A stretch of 64,000 nucleotides of DNA, taken from an uncultured Sphaerochaeta sp. Its GTDB lineage: Bacteria > Spirochaetota > Spirochaetia > Sphaerochaetales > Sphaerochaetaceae. The notes under the pieces were generated by a model, which did not search any database, was not told the DNA's origin, and saw nothing but the letters and a program-made list of their open reading frames with translations. This document shows, piece by piece, positions 45,204 to 54,595 of this stretch. Made by a program: the position numbers and the translations under genes. The DNA lies in contig NZ_OY781063.1 of assembly GCF_963676285.1 (NCBI RefSeq), forward strand, positions 744,001-808,000, given 5' to 3'. How positions within the stretch are numbered: the stretch's first letter is position 1; every line of letters begins with the position of its first letter.

Positions 45204-46043
45204 CTAATTGTGGTTGTATCCAAATTCTCGTGTCCTGAGTGCGTTCTTCCAATAATTTTCCCTAGCATCTATGTAAGCTTGATTGTCACTCTTTGTTATG
45301 ACTTCAAGGATTGAAAATTGAAAATTCTCCACATATGAAGGTCCTTTCTCCTTCAGTATTGCAACCAGTTCGCTATTTGATCCATGCCCATTCATAGCGT
45401 AAGCTGACCAACGTTGCCAAATAGCATTTCCCCCGTCAGCTTTTCCAATGTAATGCTTACCTGTCTTGGTATCAGTTATGAGGTATACACCAAATACGGC
45501 TGACAACGCAGTCTTCCAAGTTTCTTCTTCAGTTCTATGTATTTGCTGTAAGGTATCGTATGAAATACAAATGTTGGCATACCCTGGAAACGGATCACAA
45601 ATATACTTTTCAGGAAAAATCTGAATAATTTCCATTTTCTCAACATACTTCTCTGCCAACAAATAACTTGCTCTAAAATTCTTCTCGAATCCAATGACCA
45701 ATCTTCCGATGTATTCGCTATAATATGTAGTCAATGCACTTGAATACCAATATAGCCCATCCTTTCTTGAATATTCCCTTACCGTGTATATTCCTGCAAA
45801 TAACCATTCATTTCTTCTAATGTATACGAAGGATAAAACATAGGGTCGGTTAAAGTTCGGTTTGGTTTGCACTTCTTGCCATTCCTTGAACTTTCTTTTG
45901 GATAGTTCAATCCAAGGCTCAAATTTATTTTGGCTGCCAATAGCCATATGCACTTTCATGCATTTAGGATTTAGCGTTTTCAATTTCAACAATTCTGAGA
46001 TTCTCAACGTAATACCTCCGATTGCATTCTTACTATATGGCAT
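45204..46043 (-). CDS. GIY-YIG domain protein
   Basis: A 279-residue protein with an uncharacterised N-terminal domain (about 1-180) and a C-terminal GIY-YIG domain starting GVYLITDTKTGKHYIGKADG and IWQRWSAYAMNGHGSNSEL. The catalytic pattern GVY/YIG with a conserved Arg and Glu (ARENYW) is present. Such proteins are common in mobile and defence islands and cut DNA. AAGGGA precedes the ATG. Confidence 0.8.
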   Translation of the reverse strand: MPYSKNAIGGITLRISELLKLKTLNPKCMKVHMAIGSQNKFEPWIELSKRKFKEWQEVQTKPNFNRPYVLSFVYIRRNEWLFAGIYTVREYSRKDGLYWYSSALTTYYSEYIGRLVIGFEKNFRASYLLAEKYVEKMEIIQIFPEKYICDPFPGYANICISYDTLQQIHRTEEETWKTALSAVFGVYLITDTKTGKHYIGKADGGNAIWQRWSAYAMNGHGSNSELVAILKEKGPSYVENFQFSILEVITKSDNQAYIDARENYWKNALRTREFGYNHN

Positions 46044-46343
46044 TAATCATCCCTTTGATCTTAGTGATCCTTAGCTTCATCTTTGTGAAGTGTTTTACTA
46101 ATCCAATCGGGGACTTAAGCCAAAAGAAACAACCAATACCTCCTGAATAGACTCTTTGCACAGATGCTCTCCCACACAAGTTTAATCCAAGTACTATTCA
46201 AGCATACCCCTACTCACAAACCAATACAATGAAATGTTGCCTATGGCGATGCTCTATGGCGATGCTATTAATGACAGTTCCATTGGAAATTGTCGCTTCA
46301 CCATCAGCAACTCCGCAAAATCAAAGATTCCGACATTTCCCAT
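46044..46343. other. Intergenic region without a recognisable gene
   Basis: Between the GIY-YIG gene and the decayed recombinase-cassette remnant. It includes a tandem motif CTATGGCGATGCT repeated at 46239-46265. No ORF with coding character, RNA or strong promoter could be assigned. Confidence 0.4.
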
Positions 46344-46600
46344 CGGTCAAATCCCCTCGAGCATAAGAAAGGCACTGAAGGCCGATTGATGTGTCCTCAT
46401 CCAGGAGTACGAGATGGCTGAACGAAACAATACTTTCCGTTATATCTCACGATCACAAGGGTAAGGTTCTCCGGTATCAGGCAGGAGAACACTATGGCTG
46501 TCGCATGGAATGGTAGGATGCCCATCAAGACGAGATAAGACGCAAAGCATACAATCAGTTCACCTGTGTCCACCACAGAATAACCTACTGTAGCCCCTTC
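46344..46600 (+). pseudogene. Decayed copy of the recombinase-cassette leader and zinc-ribbon gene
   Basis: 46344-46506 aligns to 49774-49930, sharing the CGGTCAAATCCCC start, the CATCCAGGAG ribosome site, an ATG-CT-GAACG start and GGTATCAGGCAGGAGAACAC. Immediately after the homologous start codon the sequence jumps to a reading CRMEW-stop-DAHQDEIRRKAYNQFTC, matching the zinc-ribbon region of the intact gene but lacking its first part. It is a deleted relic of a second cassette. Confidence 0.65.
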
Positions 46601-46620
46601 TCAACTACCATATTGCGTAC

Positions 46621-47889
46621 TCAGTGGTCACGAAAGATATCGTTAAAGAATGAGGATGAAAGCTTGTTCTCATTTTCAGGGTGTTCATCAATTGAATATT
46701 TGGGGAATCCATTCTTCAAAGGATTGAGATTGTTGATCTTCGATTGTGCCCATTCTAACCATTTCGAGATTTCACTATCCGGCTCTGCAGCTTGGTCTTG
46801 TGCTTGATTCTTGACATACTCAACATAATCTTGAATTTTCCTCATCCGGCTATATGCCTCAGAGTCTGCAATTAGCTCCTCATATCGTTTTGCATCAAGT
46901 CTCTTTAATCGTTCTTCCTCAATCTTTCTGGCTTGTTCCAATCTCAATCTTTGTTCTCGCTCAAGAGCCAGAATAGTTTCATTGCTACTTTGTATTGCGA
47001 TATTAATGAAACCCAACATTATCTCTTTGATTGAATTCTCGATGAGTTGCTTGCCTCGATCTTCCCAGGATTGATACACCCTCTTGCCATCATTGATTGA
47101 TAAAAGCAATCGGCCGGTAGCCGTAGGGATGTATCTATATTTTGGGACTCTCCCATAATGGTGATCCTCTTCATATGCCTTCCGCTCTTTTTCAGTCAAT
47201 GGAAATCTCTTGTTGGTGACAGGCTCAATAATGGTAAAGTATATTTTTTGCCCAAACAGATTCACAAACATACGAGCGTGGATGGAAGTATCTTCCTTTT
47301 CAATCGAAAAATCCCATCGCCGTTCCTTAAAACCTTGAAGAAAAGATTCCATCAAGAGGCCAGCTCTCAAAGCGCAACTTTCAGTGACATCGATTGCTAA
47401 TTTACCGCTATACTTTTTAGACGGTAGAGTATTTTTATTCCTTCTCTGTGATATTAGAAATTTCTTGACCATAGGAGTGGTGACATCTTGCTCGGATACT
47501 ATCACCATTGGAGTTCTATCTTGTTCGGCCCGTAATGTATTGGAAACAATCTCCTGGATGTCTTTGTCTTTTATCTCAATATCTGGATTGTTGAAAATTT
47601 CAGAGTGCTCTATTGCTGCTTCTCTACGTCTTTCAAGATCATCAAGAGATGTTTGATTTTTCCATTGCTCATACCTGGTGAATTCCACTTCGGGTAAAGG
47701 TATCTTCCTGATTGACTGCCCAAGGCTGAATTTTCTCCAGTAACCTCTCGGTGGGACAGGAACCTTGAGCCTTTCACATAGTTTTGCAAGGCCTCTTCCC
47801 GATATTCCAAACTCTTCGGCCAATTTTATCATTGGTTTTGACCAAACAACACCATACAAATCCTCACGTGATTTGATCTTTTCAGCCAT
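46621..47889 (-). CDS. HTH-containing protein of the Nmad operon
   Basis: A 422-residue protein starting MAEKIKSREDLYGVVWSKPM. The N-terminus, LYGVVWSKPMIKLAEEFGIS followed by VPVPPRGYW, is a helix-turn-helix-like region seen in many island proteins of unknown function. A long coiled-coil helix (about 310-360, LALEREQRLRLEQARKIEEE) follows a central beta-rich domain (HARMFVNLFGQKIYFTIIEP). It is the last gene of a three-gene operon, 22 bases after the Nmad3 stop. It may recognise DNA for the operon, but this is inference. Confidence 0.65.
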   Translation of the reverse strand: MAEKIKSREDLYGVVWSKPMIKLAEEFGISGRGLAKLCERLKVPVPPRGYWRKFSLGQSIRKIPLPEVEFTRYEQWKNQTSLDDLERRREAAIEHSEIFNNPDIEIKDKDIQEIVSNTLRAEQDRTPMVIVSEQDVTTPMVKKFLISQRRNKNTLPSKKYSGKLAIDVTESCALRAGLLMESFLQGFKERRWDFSIEKEDTSIHARMFVNLFGQKIYFTIIEPVTNKRFPLTEKERKAYEEDHHYGRVPKYRYIPTATGRLLLSINDGKRVYQSWEDRGKQLIENSIKEIMLGFINIAIQSSNETILALEREQRLRLEQARKIEEERLKRLDAKRYEELIADSEAYSRMRKIQDYVEYVKNQAQDQAAEPDSEISKWLEWAQSKINNLNPLKNGFPKYSIDEHPENENKLSSSFFNDIFRDH

Positions 47890-47911
47890 CCTGTTTTCCC
47901 CACTGAAATCT

Positions 47912-48718
47912 TTATGATTTCCCGATTGTAATCTTCGATAAAGCCCAATCTGTGACTCTTCCATCTTCTGACATCACAAACTCCTGACCAATCTTTGCAG
48001 AATCAAAGTATCCTTCTTCCTTGAAGGATTTCGAAGAGTGATAGGATATCTGAACATCCTTGAAAAACTCAGGAAGCTGCCACTTGCTACGAGATAAACC
48101 ATCCTTGGTCAGGACAAGCGAAGGATGATACTTGAACGTGCCATAGCCTCGGTGGGCATTACATATGGAGAGTCTTTCCGTTGCTGAATATATGCAATTG
48201 TTTTTCCTTGAGTAGCGCTCAAATGTTGCGTGGGGATGATAGTGGAACTGAGGCGGCAGTTTGGAATACGAGCCAAAGACTCCATTGACTTGAAAATATC
48301 CCCATAGGATATGTTTCTCTTTTTCAGTCTTCACGAACCGAAGCTTTCCGCCTACACTCTCAGTTTGGCGAAACCATCCAAAGAACAGGAATAAATCCCC
48401 CTTCCCAATTCTTTGATTCTCCAGATGTTTTTGGGATGAACCTTTCTGCCCGAACAAAGGCAGCCAATCTTCCACAATCCCATAATCCCTGATATCAGGA
48501 TCAAGGTGACAGTTCCAATGCTCCTTGATCCTTGTTCTAGGGTTTATTTCCTTGATGATTTCAAAGAGGGACTTTCCACCATGATACAAATCAGTATATT
48601 TGACGCGATCTTTCTTGGAAGGTATGGGCAAGGATAAGAGGGTTCCATCAGGGAGAATTGGGCTCGGGCACCCCCCATTGCTTGAGTCGAATCCTTTACG
48701 GCTTATAATGATCTTCAT
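47912..48718 (-). CDS. Nucleotide modification associated domain 3 (Nmad3) protein
   Basis: A 268-residue protein beginning MKIIISRKGFDSSNGG, continuing GGCPSPILPDGTLLSLPIP. This N-terminus matches the Nmad3 family that comparative genomics links to nucleotide modification systems; the biochemical role is not established. GGAGG lies seven bases before the ATG at 48718, within the end of the upstream Nmad2 gene, and the two overlap (ATGA). Confidence 0.75.
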   Translation of the reverse strand: MKIIISRKGFDSSNGGCPSPILPDGTLLSLPIPSKKDRVKYTDLYHGGKSLFEIIKEINPRTRIKEHWNCHLDPDIRDYGIVEDWLPLFGQKGSSQKHLENQRIGKGDLFLFFGWFRQTESVGGKLRFVKTEKEKHILWGYFQVNGVFGSYSKLPPQFHYHPHATFERYSRKNNCIYSATERLSICNAHRGYGTFKYHPSLVLTKDGLSRSKWQLPEFFKDVQISYHSSKSFKEEGYFDSAKIGQEFVMSEDGRVTDWALSKITIGKS

Positions 48719-49353
48719 CCAATCCTCCAAAGATCAGGATCTGCCAAAATCGTTCCGTTCTGGAAATCAACACTTCGCTCATTGATATACTTTTCCAAGG
48801 CCTTGATTGCTTCCTGTGAGAAATTGCACCTACAACCCCTGCCTGGAATCATCTCCCTCATAGGCCCTTCAATTCTTACTGTATCTTTCCCGTAATAGAT
48901 GAAGTTGTCAGAGATCAGCACATATTTACCGCCAATGTCATGGTTCATGGTTTTCTTGTCTTCCGACCAAGTATCTTCTTTGTGATCAAATGAGTGGAGA
49001 GATCTTAATTGTACGAATCCCCCGTCGATGGGCTGGTAGATATTATCACCACGGGTATGGACTTTATCTTTTGAATAATCAGGTCGCTTCTGAGGAAAGC
49101 TTTCATAGTACTCAGGAAACCCCACACAGTGGTCAACCCGCATCATATAGATAAGTTCATGACCTCGGGACTTGGGGGATATCCCCACAATCCATGTATC
49201 AGGATTGGACGGCCACCGTTTCCCGATACTTCTGCGTATCGCCGGTTTGCAGCATGCCAGAGTGCATTGCCCCCAGAATGGATTCGGCGCAAATCCGGAA
49301 TCGTGGCTCACAATGTATGTATAAGCTTTTGCAACCCTGTAATCTCCCATCAT
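48715..49353 (-). CDS. Nucleotide modification associated domain 2 (Nmad2) protein
   Basis: A 212-residue protein starting MMGDYRVAKAYTYIVSHDSG. The block GFAPNPFWGQCTLACCKPAI with adjacent IRR is characteristic of the Nmad2 family, also linked to nucleotide modification. Several Cys and His residues (CTLACCK, DHCVGF, CRCNF) could bind a metal. The ATG at 49353 is chosen because GGAGG precedes it; an in-frame ATG at 49374 lacks one. It heads the operon Nmad2-Nmad3-HTH protein. Confidence 0.75.
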   Translation of the reverse strand: MMGDYRVAKAYTYIVSHDSGFAPNPFWGQCTLACCKPAIRRSIGKRWPSNPDTWIVGISPKSRGHELIYMMRVDHCVGFPEYYESFPQKRPDYSKDKVHTRGDNIYQPIDGGFVQLRSLHSFDHKEDTWSEDKKTMNHDIGGKYVLISDNFIYYGKDTVRIEGPMREMIPGRGCRCNFSQEAIKALEKYINERSVDFQNGTILADPDLWRIG

Positions 49354-49386
49354 ACTATCCTCCAAAACATTCACACGATCATGTAC

Positions 49387-49575
49387 TCACCTTTCATCCA
49401 CCTTGACTGCTCCCGAGTCGGAACCATAGGTTTTCAGCAACATTTCAGCCTCTTCATCGAACAACCACCAATCCCTGCTGCAGCCATCATAGAGTGTGAT
49501 GTATCCATCCCTGCTGCTGAGATAACTGAGTGCTTTCCACTCGGACCGAAGGAAAATGCCTCGACAATCATATGC
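49387..49575 (-). pseudogene. Possible gene fragment upstream of the Nmad operon
   Basis: A 62-codon open frame with plausible coding character (SEWKALSYLSSRDGYITLYD, then WWLFDEEAEMLLKTYG) preceded by TGA and lacking a start. The neighbouring frame has an ATG (MSTNTPEHMIVEAF), so a frameshift could have split a gene. Family not recognised. Confidence 0.3.
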
Positions 49576-49843
49576 TCAGGAGTATTTGTAGACATTCATT
49601 CTGATGATCGTCCCAATCTATCCGAAAACTCTTTGGGATTATTCCCTTTTCCGGTTTTATGGAAAACACTTTTTAAGCCTAACACGAACCTCTGCCCATA
49701 TCAACAAATAGTCGCTCCTGGTTGATAAGGAACTACAAATCATGCAGCTTTCCTCCTTTCTGGAATTTTCTTTCGGTCAAATCCCCATCCGCATACGGAA
49801 GCTGTTGAGGGCTGATCAATGCGCCCTCATCCAGGAGGACGAA

Positions 49844-49927
49844 ATGACTGAACGCTACGATTCATCCCGATGCATCATACAAACGAAGGGGTACGATTTT
49901 CCGGTATCAGGCAGGAGAACACGATGA
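49844..49927 (+). CDS. 27-residue leader ORF of the recombinase cassette
   Basis: ATG at 49844 follows AGGAGG. The product MTERYDSSRCIIQTKGYDFP plus VSGRRTR ends at a TGA overlapping the ATG of the next gene (ATGA). A recognisable but decayed counterpart lies at 46412. Its conservation in both copies suggests it is real and couples translation. Confidence 0.5.
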   Translation: MTERYDSSRCIIQTKGYDFPVSGRRTR

Positions 49928-50346
49928 CCGGGAACCAGAAAACCCAGATCCTTGAGATGCGCCGCCTTGGCTGCACCTACCGCCATATTGCCGCCAACAT
50001 CTCCCTGCCGGAGGGAACCGTCAAGACATGCTGCCTTCGCGCTGCCAAGAAAGGACTGCTGGGCACACCGAGTGAACCAGCAACATGTACCTGCAAGCAG
50101 TGTGGCGAGGAAATCATACAGGTGCCCAAACGCAAGAAGCGGATCTTCTGTAGCGATGCATGCCGCCAGAAATGGTGGGGCTCCCACCTGTTCCTGATAC
50201 ACCAGGGCTCGGCTGCCCTCCACCACTTCACCTGTGCACACTGCAACAAACCCTTCACTGCCTACGGAAATTCGGGGCGCAAGTACTGCAGCCATGACTG
50301 CTACATCAAGGCTCGATACTACCAGGATGCCGATGATGGACGATGA
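49924..50346 (+). CDS. HTH/zinc-ribbon protein of the recombinase cassette
   Basis: A 140-residue protein with an N-terminal sigma-like helix-turn-helix (ILEMRRLGCTYRHIAANISL) and two treble-clef zinc sites: CKQCGEEI with FCSDACRQKWW, and CAHCNKPF with YCSHDCYIKARY. Such proteins precede tandem serine recombinases in many Firmicutes islands and may regulate or assist them. It is translationally coupled to the 27-residue ORF. Confidence 0.75.
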   Translation: MTGNQKTQILEMRRLGCTYRHIAANISLPEGTVKTCCLRAAKKGLLGTPSEPATCTCKQCGEEIIQVPKRKKRIFCSDACRQKWWGSHLFLIHQGSAALHHFTCAHCNKPFTAYGNSGRKYCSHDCYIKARYYQDADDGR

Positions 50347-50506
50347 GCAGTTCAGGGCCGAAACAGCCTATCAGGCATCACTCATCCTTGCACAAGGCAT
50401 GCTGCACTCAGGCCTGCTGACCGAGGCAGAATTCTCCAAGATAAAGGAATTGTTGCTGGCAAGATACAAGCCCCTGCTTGGGGGATTGTATTGCGAGTTC
50501 GGTTGA
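50333..50506 (+). CDS. SHOCT-domain small protein
   Basis: 57 residues: MMDDEQFRAETAYQASLILA followed by LTEAEFSKIKELLLARY, the short C-terminal (SHOCT) oligomerisation module. It overlaps the end of the preceding gene and precedes the recombinases by 110 bases. Start is one of several closely spaced ATG codons (50327, 50333, 50336). Confidence 0.65.
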   Translation: MMDDEQFRAETAYQASLILAQGMLHSGLLTEAEFSKIKELLLARYKPLLGGLYCEFG

Positions 50507-50615
50507 CTAATAACGCAATGTGAGTGATTGATACAATGCAAAACAACTTCATGCAGAGGAACGATATGTACCACAAACAGAGGGCTTGCTTAACCTGCGA
50601 AGCGGGGGTCTGCAT

Positions 50616-51932
50616 ATGGCCAAGATAACCAGGATTGATCACACCGCCCCTACCCTTGCAGCAAGGAAACGGGTGGCAGCCTATGCGCGGGTCTCGGTCG
50701 ATACGGAGGAGCTGATGGAATCCCTGTCGGCCCAGGTCAGCCACTACAGCGCTCACATCCAGGCCAATCCCGCATGGGAGTATGCCGGGGTGTATGCCGA
50801 TGCAGGTATCTCTGGTACCGGTACAGGAAAGCGGGCAGAGTTCCAACGCCTGATGCAGGACTGCCACAAAGGCTTGGTCGACATCATCCTGACCAAATCC
50901 ATCAGCCGATTCGCACGCAATACCGTGGACCTTCTGAACACGGTGAGAAAACTCAGGGAGCTGGGCATCTCAGTGCGCTTCGAGCGTGAGAACCTTGATT
51001 CGCTCTCACCCGACGGGGAGCTGATGCTCTCGATCCTGGCCTCCTATGCACAGGAGGAAAGCCTCTCGATCAGTGAGAACGTGAAATGGGGCATCAGAAA
51101 GCGCTTCGAGCAGGGGGAGTTCCAGGCTTACAACATCTACGGGTACCGCTGGACTGGCGAGCGCTTTGAGATCATCGATGAGGAAGCCGAAGCGGTGCGT
51201 TTCATATACCGCTCCTTCGCAGAAGGCATGACGCTCACCGAGATCTCCGAGGAGCTGGCAAGGCGCGGCATCCTCAACCGAAAGGGCAATCCTTTCGTCA
51301 AGTCTTCCATCCAAAGGATCCTCGACCAGGAAAAGTACCGCGGCTTCAGCATCCTCCAGCGTACATACGTCGAAAGCCACATCACCCACCAGAAGAAGAT
51401 GAACCACGGTCGGCTCCCCCGATTCGTGGTGGAAGGCACCCATTCGAGGATCATCAGCGATGCATTGCATGAAAAGGTTGAGGCAGAGCGGGATCGCAGG
51501 AGAAAGGCGGGGGCGGTGAGGTGGAGAACGGCATCCTGCTTCACCGGAAAGCTGGTCTGCGGCAATTGCGGCAGTTCCTTCACCTACACTCCAGGCACCA
51601 ATACCAACAAGAGCGACCTGACCGAATTCCAGCAGGGCCAGTACCGTTGCTCGAACAAGAGAAACAACGGTGCCAAGACCTGCAGTGCAAGGAACCTTCC
51701 GCTCAGGGCCCTGCGCCAGGCTTGTTGCTCATCGCTCGGCCCCCTGGCCGGATCCCCGGAGAATGCCGAATTCAATCCAGCCTGGGTTGATGATCTGGTC
51801 GATCATATCGTGGTCCATGCCCAGAGTCTTGAATTTCATCTCAAGCAAGGGGACATCCTGTACTCGCCTTGGAAGAGTACCGCAAGACGTGATGCATGGG
51901 TGTTGAGGCGACAGAAGATGGCAAGAATGTAA
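50616..51932 (+). CDS. Serine recombinase, large type
   Basis: A 438-residue site-specific recombinase. The resolvase domain has the catalytic Ser27 in AYARVSVD, then TKSISRFARNTVDLL with the conserved Arg pair. A recombinase domain (FVKSSIQRILDQEKYRG) and zinc ribbon (LVCGNCGSSFTY) follow, but the coiled-coil is short. The next recombinase starts 18 bases after it. Start MAKITR has a weak GCGGGGG site. Confidence 0.9.
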   Translation: MAKITRIDHTAPTLAARKRVAAYARVSVDTEELMESLSAQVSHYSAHIQANPAWEYAGVYADAGISGTGTGKRAEFQRLMQDCHKGLVDIILTKSISRFARNTVDLLNTVRKLRELGISVRFERENLDSLSPDGELMLSILASYAQEESLSISENVKWGIRKRFEQGEFQAYNIYGYRWTGERFEIIDEEAEAVRFIYRSFAEGMTLTEISEELARRGILNRKGNPFVKSSIQRILDQEKYRGFSILQRTYVESHITHQKKMNHGRLPRFVVEGTHSRIISDALHEKVEAERDRRRKAGAVRWRTASCFTGKLVCGNCGSSFTYTPGTNTNKSDLTEFQQGQYRCSNKRNNGAKTCSARNLPLRALRQACCSSLGPLAGSPENAEFNPAWVDDLVDHIVVHAQSLEFHLKQGDILYSPWKSTARRDAWVLRRQKMARM

Positions 51933-51949
51933 GAGAGCGAGGTGAAACA

Positions 51950-53530
51950 ATGAGAGAGGTACGCATCATCCCGGCCATCCGGGAGTTTGCATCAGGACAG
52001 GGGGTCGATCAGCTACGGCCCAAGCGGAAGGTTGCAGGTTACGCCCGCGTCTCCACAGACAGGGACGACCAGTTCACCTCCTATGAGGCGCAGGTCGACT
52101 ACTACACCACCATGATCAAGGCCAATGCTGATTGGCAGTTCGTCGGCATCTACACCGACGAGGGCATCAGCGGTACCAGCACCGCCAGGCGCGAGGGATT
52201 CAAACAGATGATCGCCGACGCCCTTGCAGGCAGGATCGACCTGATCGTCACCAAGAGTGTCAGCCGCTTCGCCCGCAATACCGTGGACAGCCTCACCACC
52301 ATCCGGAGCCTCAAGGAAAGCAAGGTGGAGGTGTTTTTCGAGAAGGAAGGCATCTGGACGTTCGACAGCAAGGGGGAGCTGCTCATAACCATCATGAGCT
52401 CGTTGGCGCAGGAGGAATCACGCTCCATATCGGAGAACGTCAAATGGGGCCGGCGAAAGCGCTTTGCAGACGGGCAGGTCACAGTCCCCTTCAACAGCTT
52501 TCTCGGCTATGACAAAGGCCCCGAAGGGAATCTGGTGGTGAACCCTGATCAGGCAAGGACGGTACGATACATCTACACCCTCTTTCTCCAGGGCATGAGT
52601 TTCAACGGCATCGCGACAAGGCTCACCTCGGAGGGTATCAGGACCACCAGCGGCAATACCAGATGGCACAACACGACCATCGCCCGCATCCTCTCCAACG
52701 AGAAGTACAAGGGGGATGCCCTATTGCAAAAGTATTACATCCCCGACTTCCTTACCAAGAAGGCGGTGGTCAACAAGGGGGAGGTTCCCCAGTACTATGT
52801 ACAGGGTAGCCATGAGGCGATCATCGCCCCGGAGATCTTCGACCTGGTGCAGCAGGAGATTGCAAACCGGCGCGGGTTCGCTAGCCCAGGCAGGGGCGAC
52901 CACTTGTTCTCACGCCGCATCCGGTGTGGGGTGTGCGGTTCATTCTACGGCCCCAAGACCTGGCACTCCAACGACCAGTACCGCAAGGTGATCTGGCAGT
53001 GCAACAACAAGCACAAGACCAAGGGGAAGCCCTGTCCCTCGCCCAAGTTCAGCGAGGATGAGATCAAGGCCCTGTACGTCAAGGCCGTGAACAAGCTTGT
53101 AACTGACAAGGACGAGATCATAAGGGCTTTTAGGGAAATCAGGGATGAGGTGTTCAGCACTGCAGATGAGGAGGCTCAGCTTGCCAAGCTGAGAGAAGAG
53201 AGGGCAGAAATCGTCAGGATGATGGAGCAGCTCACAACTGAGAACGCCTCAAGGGTGATGGACCAAGATGCCTACAAGGTACGGTTCGAGCAGCTTTCAC
53301 AGCGGTACGTCAGGGGCAATGACGAGCTTGCAGCCTTGGACGAGGCAATACGAGACAGGCAGTACCGAAGAACAAAGACTGAACTGTTCATCAAGGAACT
53401 GGAGAAGATTGATGGCTTGGTTACAGAGTTCACCGATGAGCTTTGGTATTCACTGGCCGATCATGCTGTGGTCAATAGTAAAGAGGATGTACGGTTCATA
53501 TTCAAGAATGAGATGGAAAACATACTGTGA
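51950..53530 (+). CDS. Serine recombinase, large type
   Basis: A 526-residue recombinase. Catalytic Ser35 lies in GYARVSTD, followed by TKSVSRFARNTVDSL, a recombinase domain (TTIARILSNEKYKG), a zinc ribbon (IRCGVCGSFYG, CNNKHKTKGKPC) and a long coiled-coil (LAKLREERAEIVRMMEQL). Ribosome site GAGGTG before the ATG. With its upstream partner it probably forms a two-subunit recombination system for this cassette. Confidence 0.92.
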   Translation: MREVRIIPAIREFASGQGVDQLRPKRKVAGYARVSTDRDDQFTSYEAQVDYYTTMIKANADWQFVGIYTDEGISGTSTARREGFKQMIADALAGRIDLIVTKSVSRFARNTVDSLTTIRSLKESKVEVFFEKEGIWTFDSKGELLITIMSSLAQEESRSISENVKWGRRKRFADGQVTVPFNSFLGYDKGPEGNLVVNPDQARTVRYIYTLFLQGMSFNGIATRLTSEGIRTTSGNTRWHNTTIARILSNEKYKGDALLQKYYIPDFLTKKAVVNKGEVPQYYVQGSHEAIIAPEIFDLVQQEIANRRGFASPGRGDHLFSRRIRCGVCGSFYGPKTWHSNDQYRKVIWQCNNKHKTKGKPCPSPKFSEDEIKALYVKAVNKLVTDKDEIIRAFREIRDEVFSTADEEAQLAKLREERAEIVRMMEQLTTENASRVMDQDAYKVRFEQLSQRYVRGNDELAALDEAIRDRQYRRTKTELFIKELEKIDGLVTEFTDELWYSLADHAVVNSKEDVRFIFKNEMENIL

Positions 53531-53727
53531 GAACCCATAATTAGATCCAGACATTTTTGCTTGCCGCTCACACCAAAGCTCGCTTTCTAGAAAATCCTCA
53601 TCCAAAACACTATCCTGCATATCCTGCGAACTTTTTGATTTTCTACCTACTGTTTATGTCCATTTAATCAGGGAATTGGAACAACTCCAAGGACTCGCAA
53701 TATCATGAATAAGAAACTACTTTAAAA

Positions 53728-54105
53728 TCATTTTTTTGTAACCCATTGTTGTTCCACATCAGAAAGGACCCTTAATAGATATGTATGTCCGTAAACAAAA
53801 TTAATATAACTAACACGAGAATATGTTTTGAGGTCACTAATTCCAACACGCACTCTTATTTCCTTAGCATTAGATTTTGTTGTAAAAGTATGTGTATAGG
53901 AACGTCCAGCAGCTATTTCCTTATCGCTGGTATTAAGTGTAATATATACTGCTTCTCTTGAATAATTTTCAATTCTAATAGAGGTCTTATCTTGACTTGT
54001 AGTTCCATACTGAAATTTGTCATATTGGGGTATATTCATATCGCATGAAATGGAAATTGAACATATAGTGATTAACAAAAAGATAATGATAGTTATTCTT
54101 TTCAC
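53728..54105 (-). CDS. Small lipoprotein of unknown function
   Basis: A 125-residue protein with signal peptide MKRITIIIFLLITICSISIS and a lipobox Cys. The mature part (IRIENYSREAVYITLNTSD, then RVRVGISDL) resembles a beta-sandwich. The gene is AT-rich, unlike the recombinases next to it. Family not recognised. Confidence 0.6.
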   Translation of the reverse strand: MKRITIIIFLLITICSISISCDMNIPQYDKFQYGTTSQDKTSIRIENYSREAVYITLNTSDKEIAAGRSYTHTFTTKSNAKEIRVRVGISDLKTYSRVSYINFVYGHTYLLRVLSDVEQQWVTKK

Positions 54106-54595
54106 TTAGGTCCCTCCAAATTGTAATCATATTTGAAATTTTTGTAACTGCTCAGGTCACCCAAGCAGTTTCTAGTCCAGGAAAGCCAGGGAGAATGAGT
54201 AGTTGAACAGTAATTAATCAATACCGTGATTATCATCCACTGCATACAATACCGTCCGGTTAATGTACGATATCAGAGGTGTTTAGCAATATGTAATACC
54301 ACTTATACTTTTAGCGAACTTTCCTGTAGATTACCTCATGATATTTCTACTTGCAACTCTTTTTCAAATTTTTCTTGTTCAATGTAAAAAGTCTTACTTA
54401 ATATGAAGCACCTCAGTATTTCTAGATGAAGAGCGCTTGGAGAAAGCCATCTAAAGTATTCAAGTTAGCAAACCTTCATTCTCCAATCATCGACAATAAA
54501 TACTTCAATTGGGGATAAAGAAAGGATCAACGTACTGAACTTCCTCCATGTTGAATCCCTTGAGCAGTAAATCCCTCACCTAATTAAATACCTTG
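54106..54595. other. AT-rich intergenic region, no gene seen
   Basis: 490 bases between the small lipoprotein and the 1003-residue gene, both on the minus strand. Short frames only, with many stops in all frames. It would contain the lipoprotein promoter and the terminator of the large gene, but I could not identify either with confidence. Confidence 0.4.
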
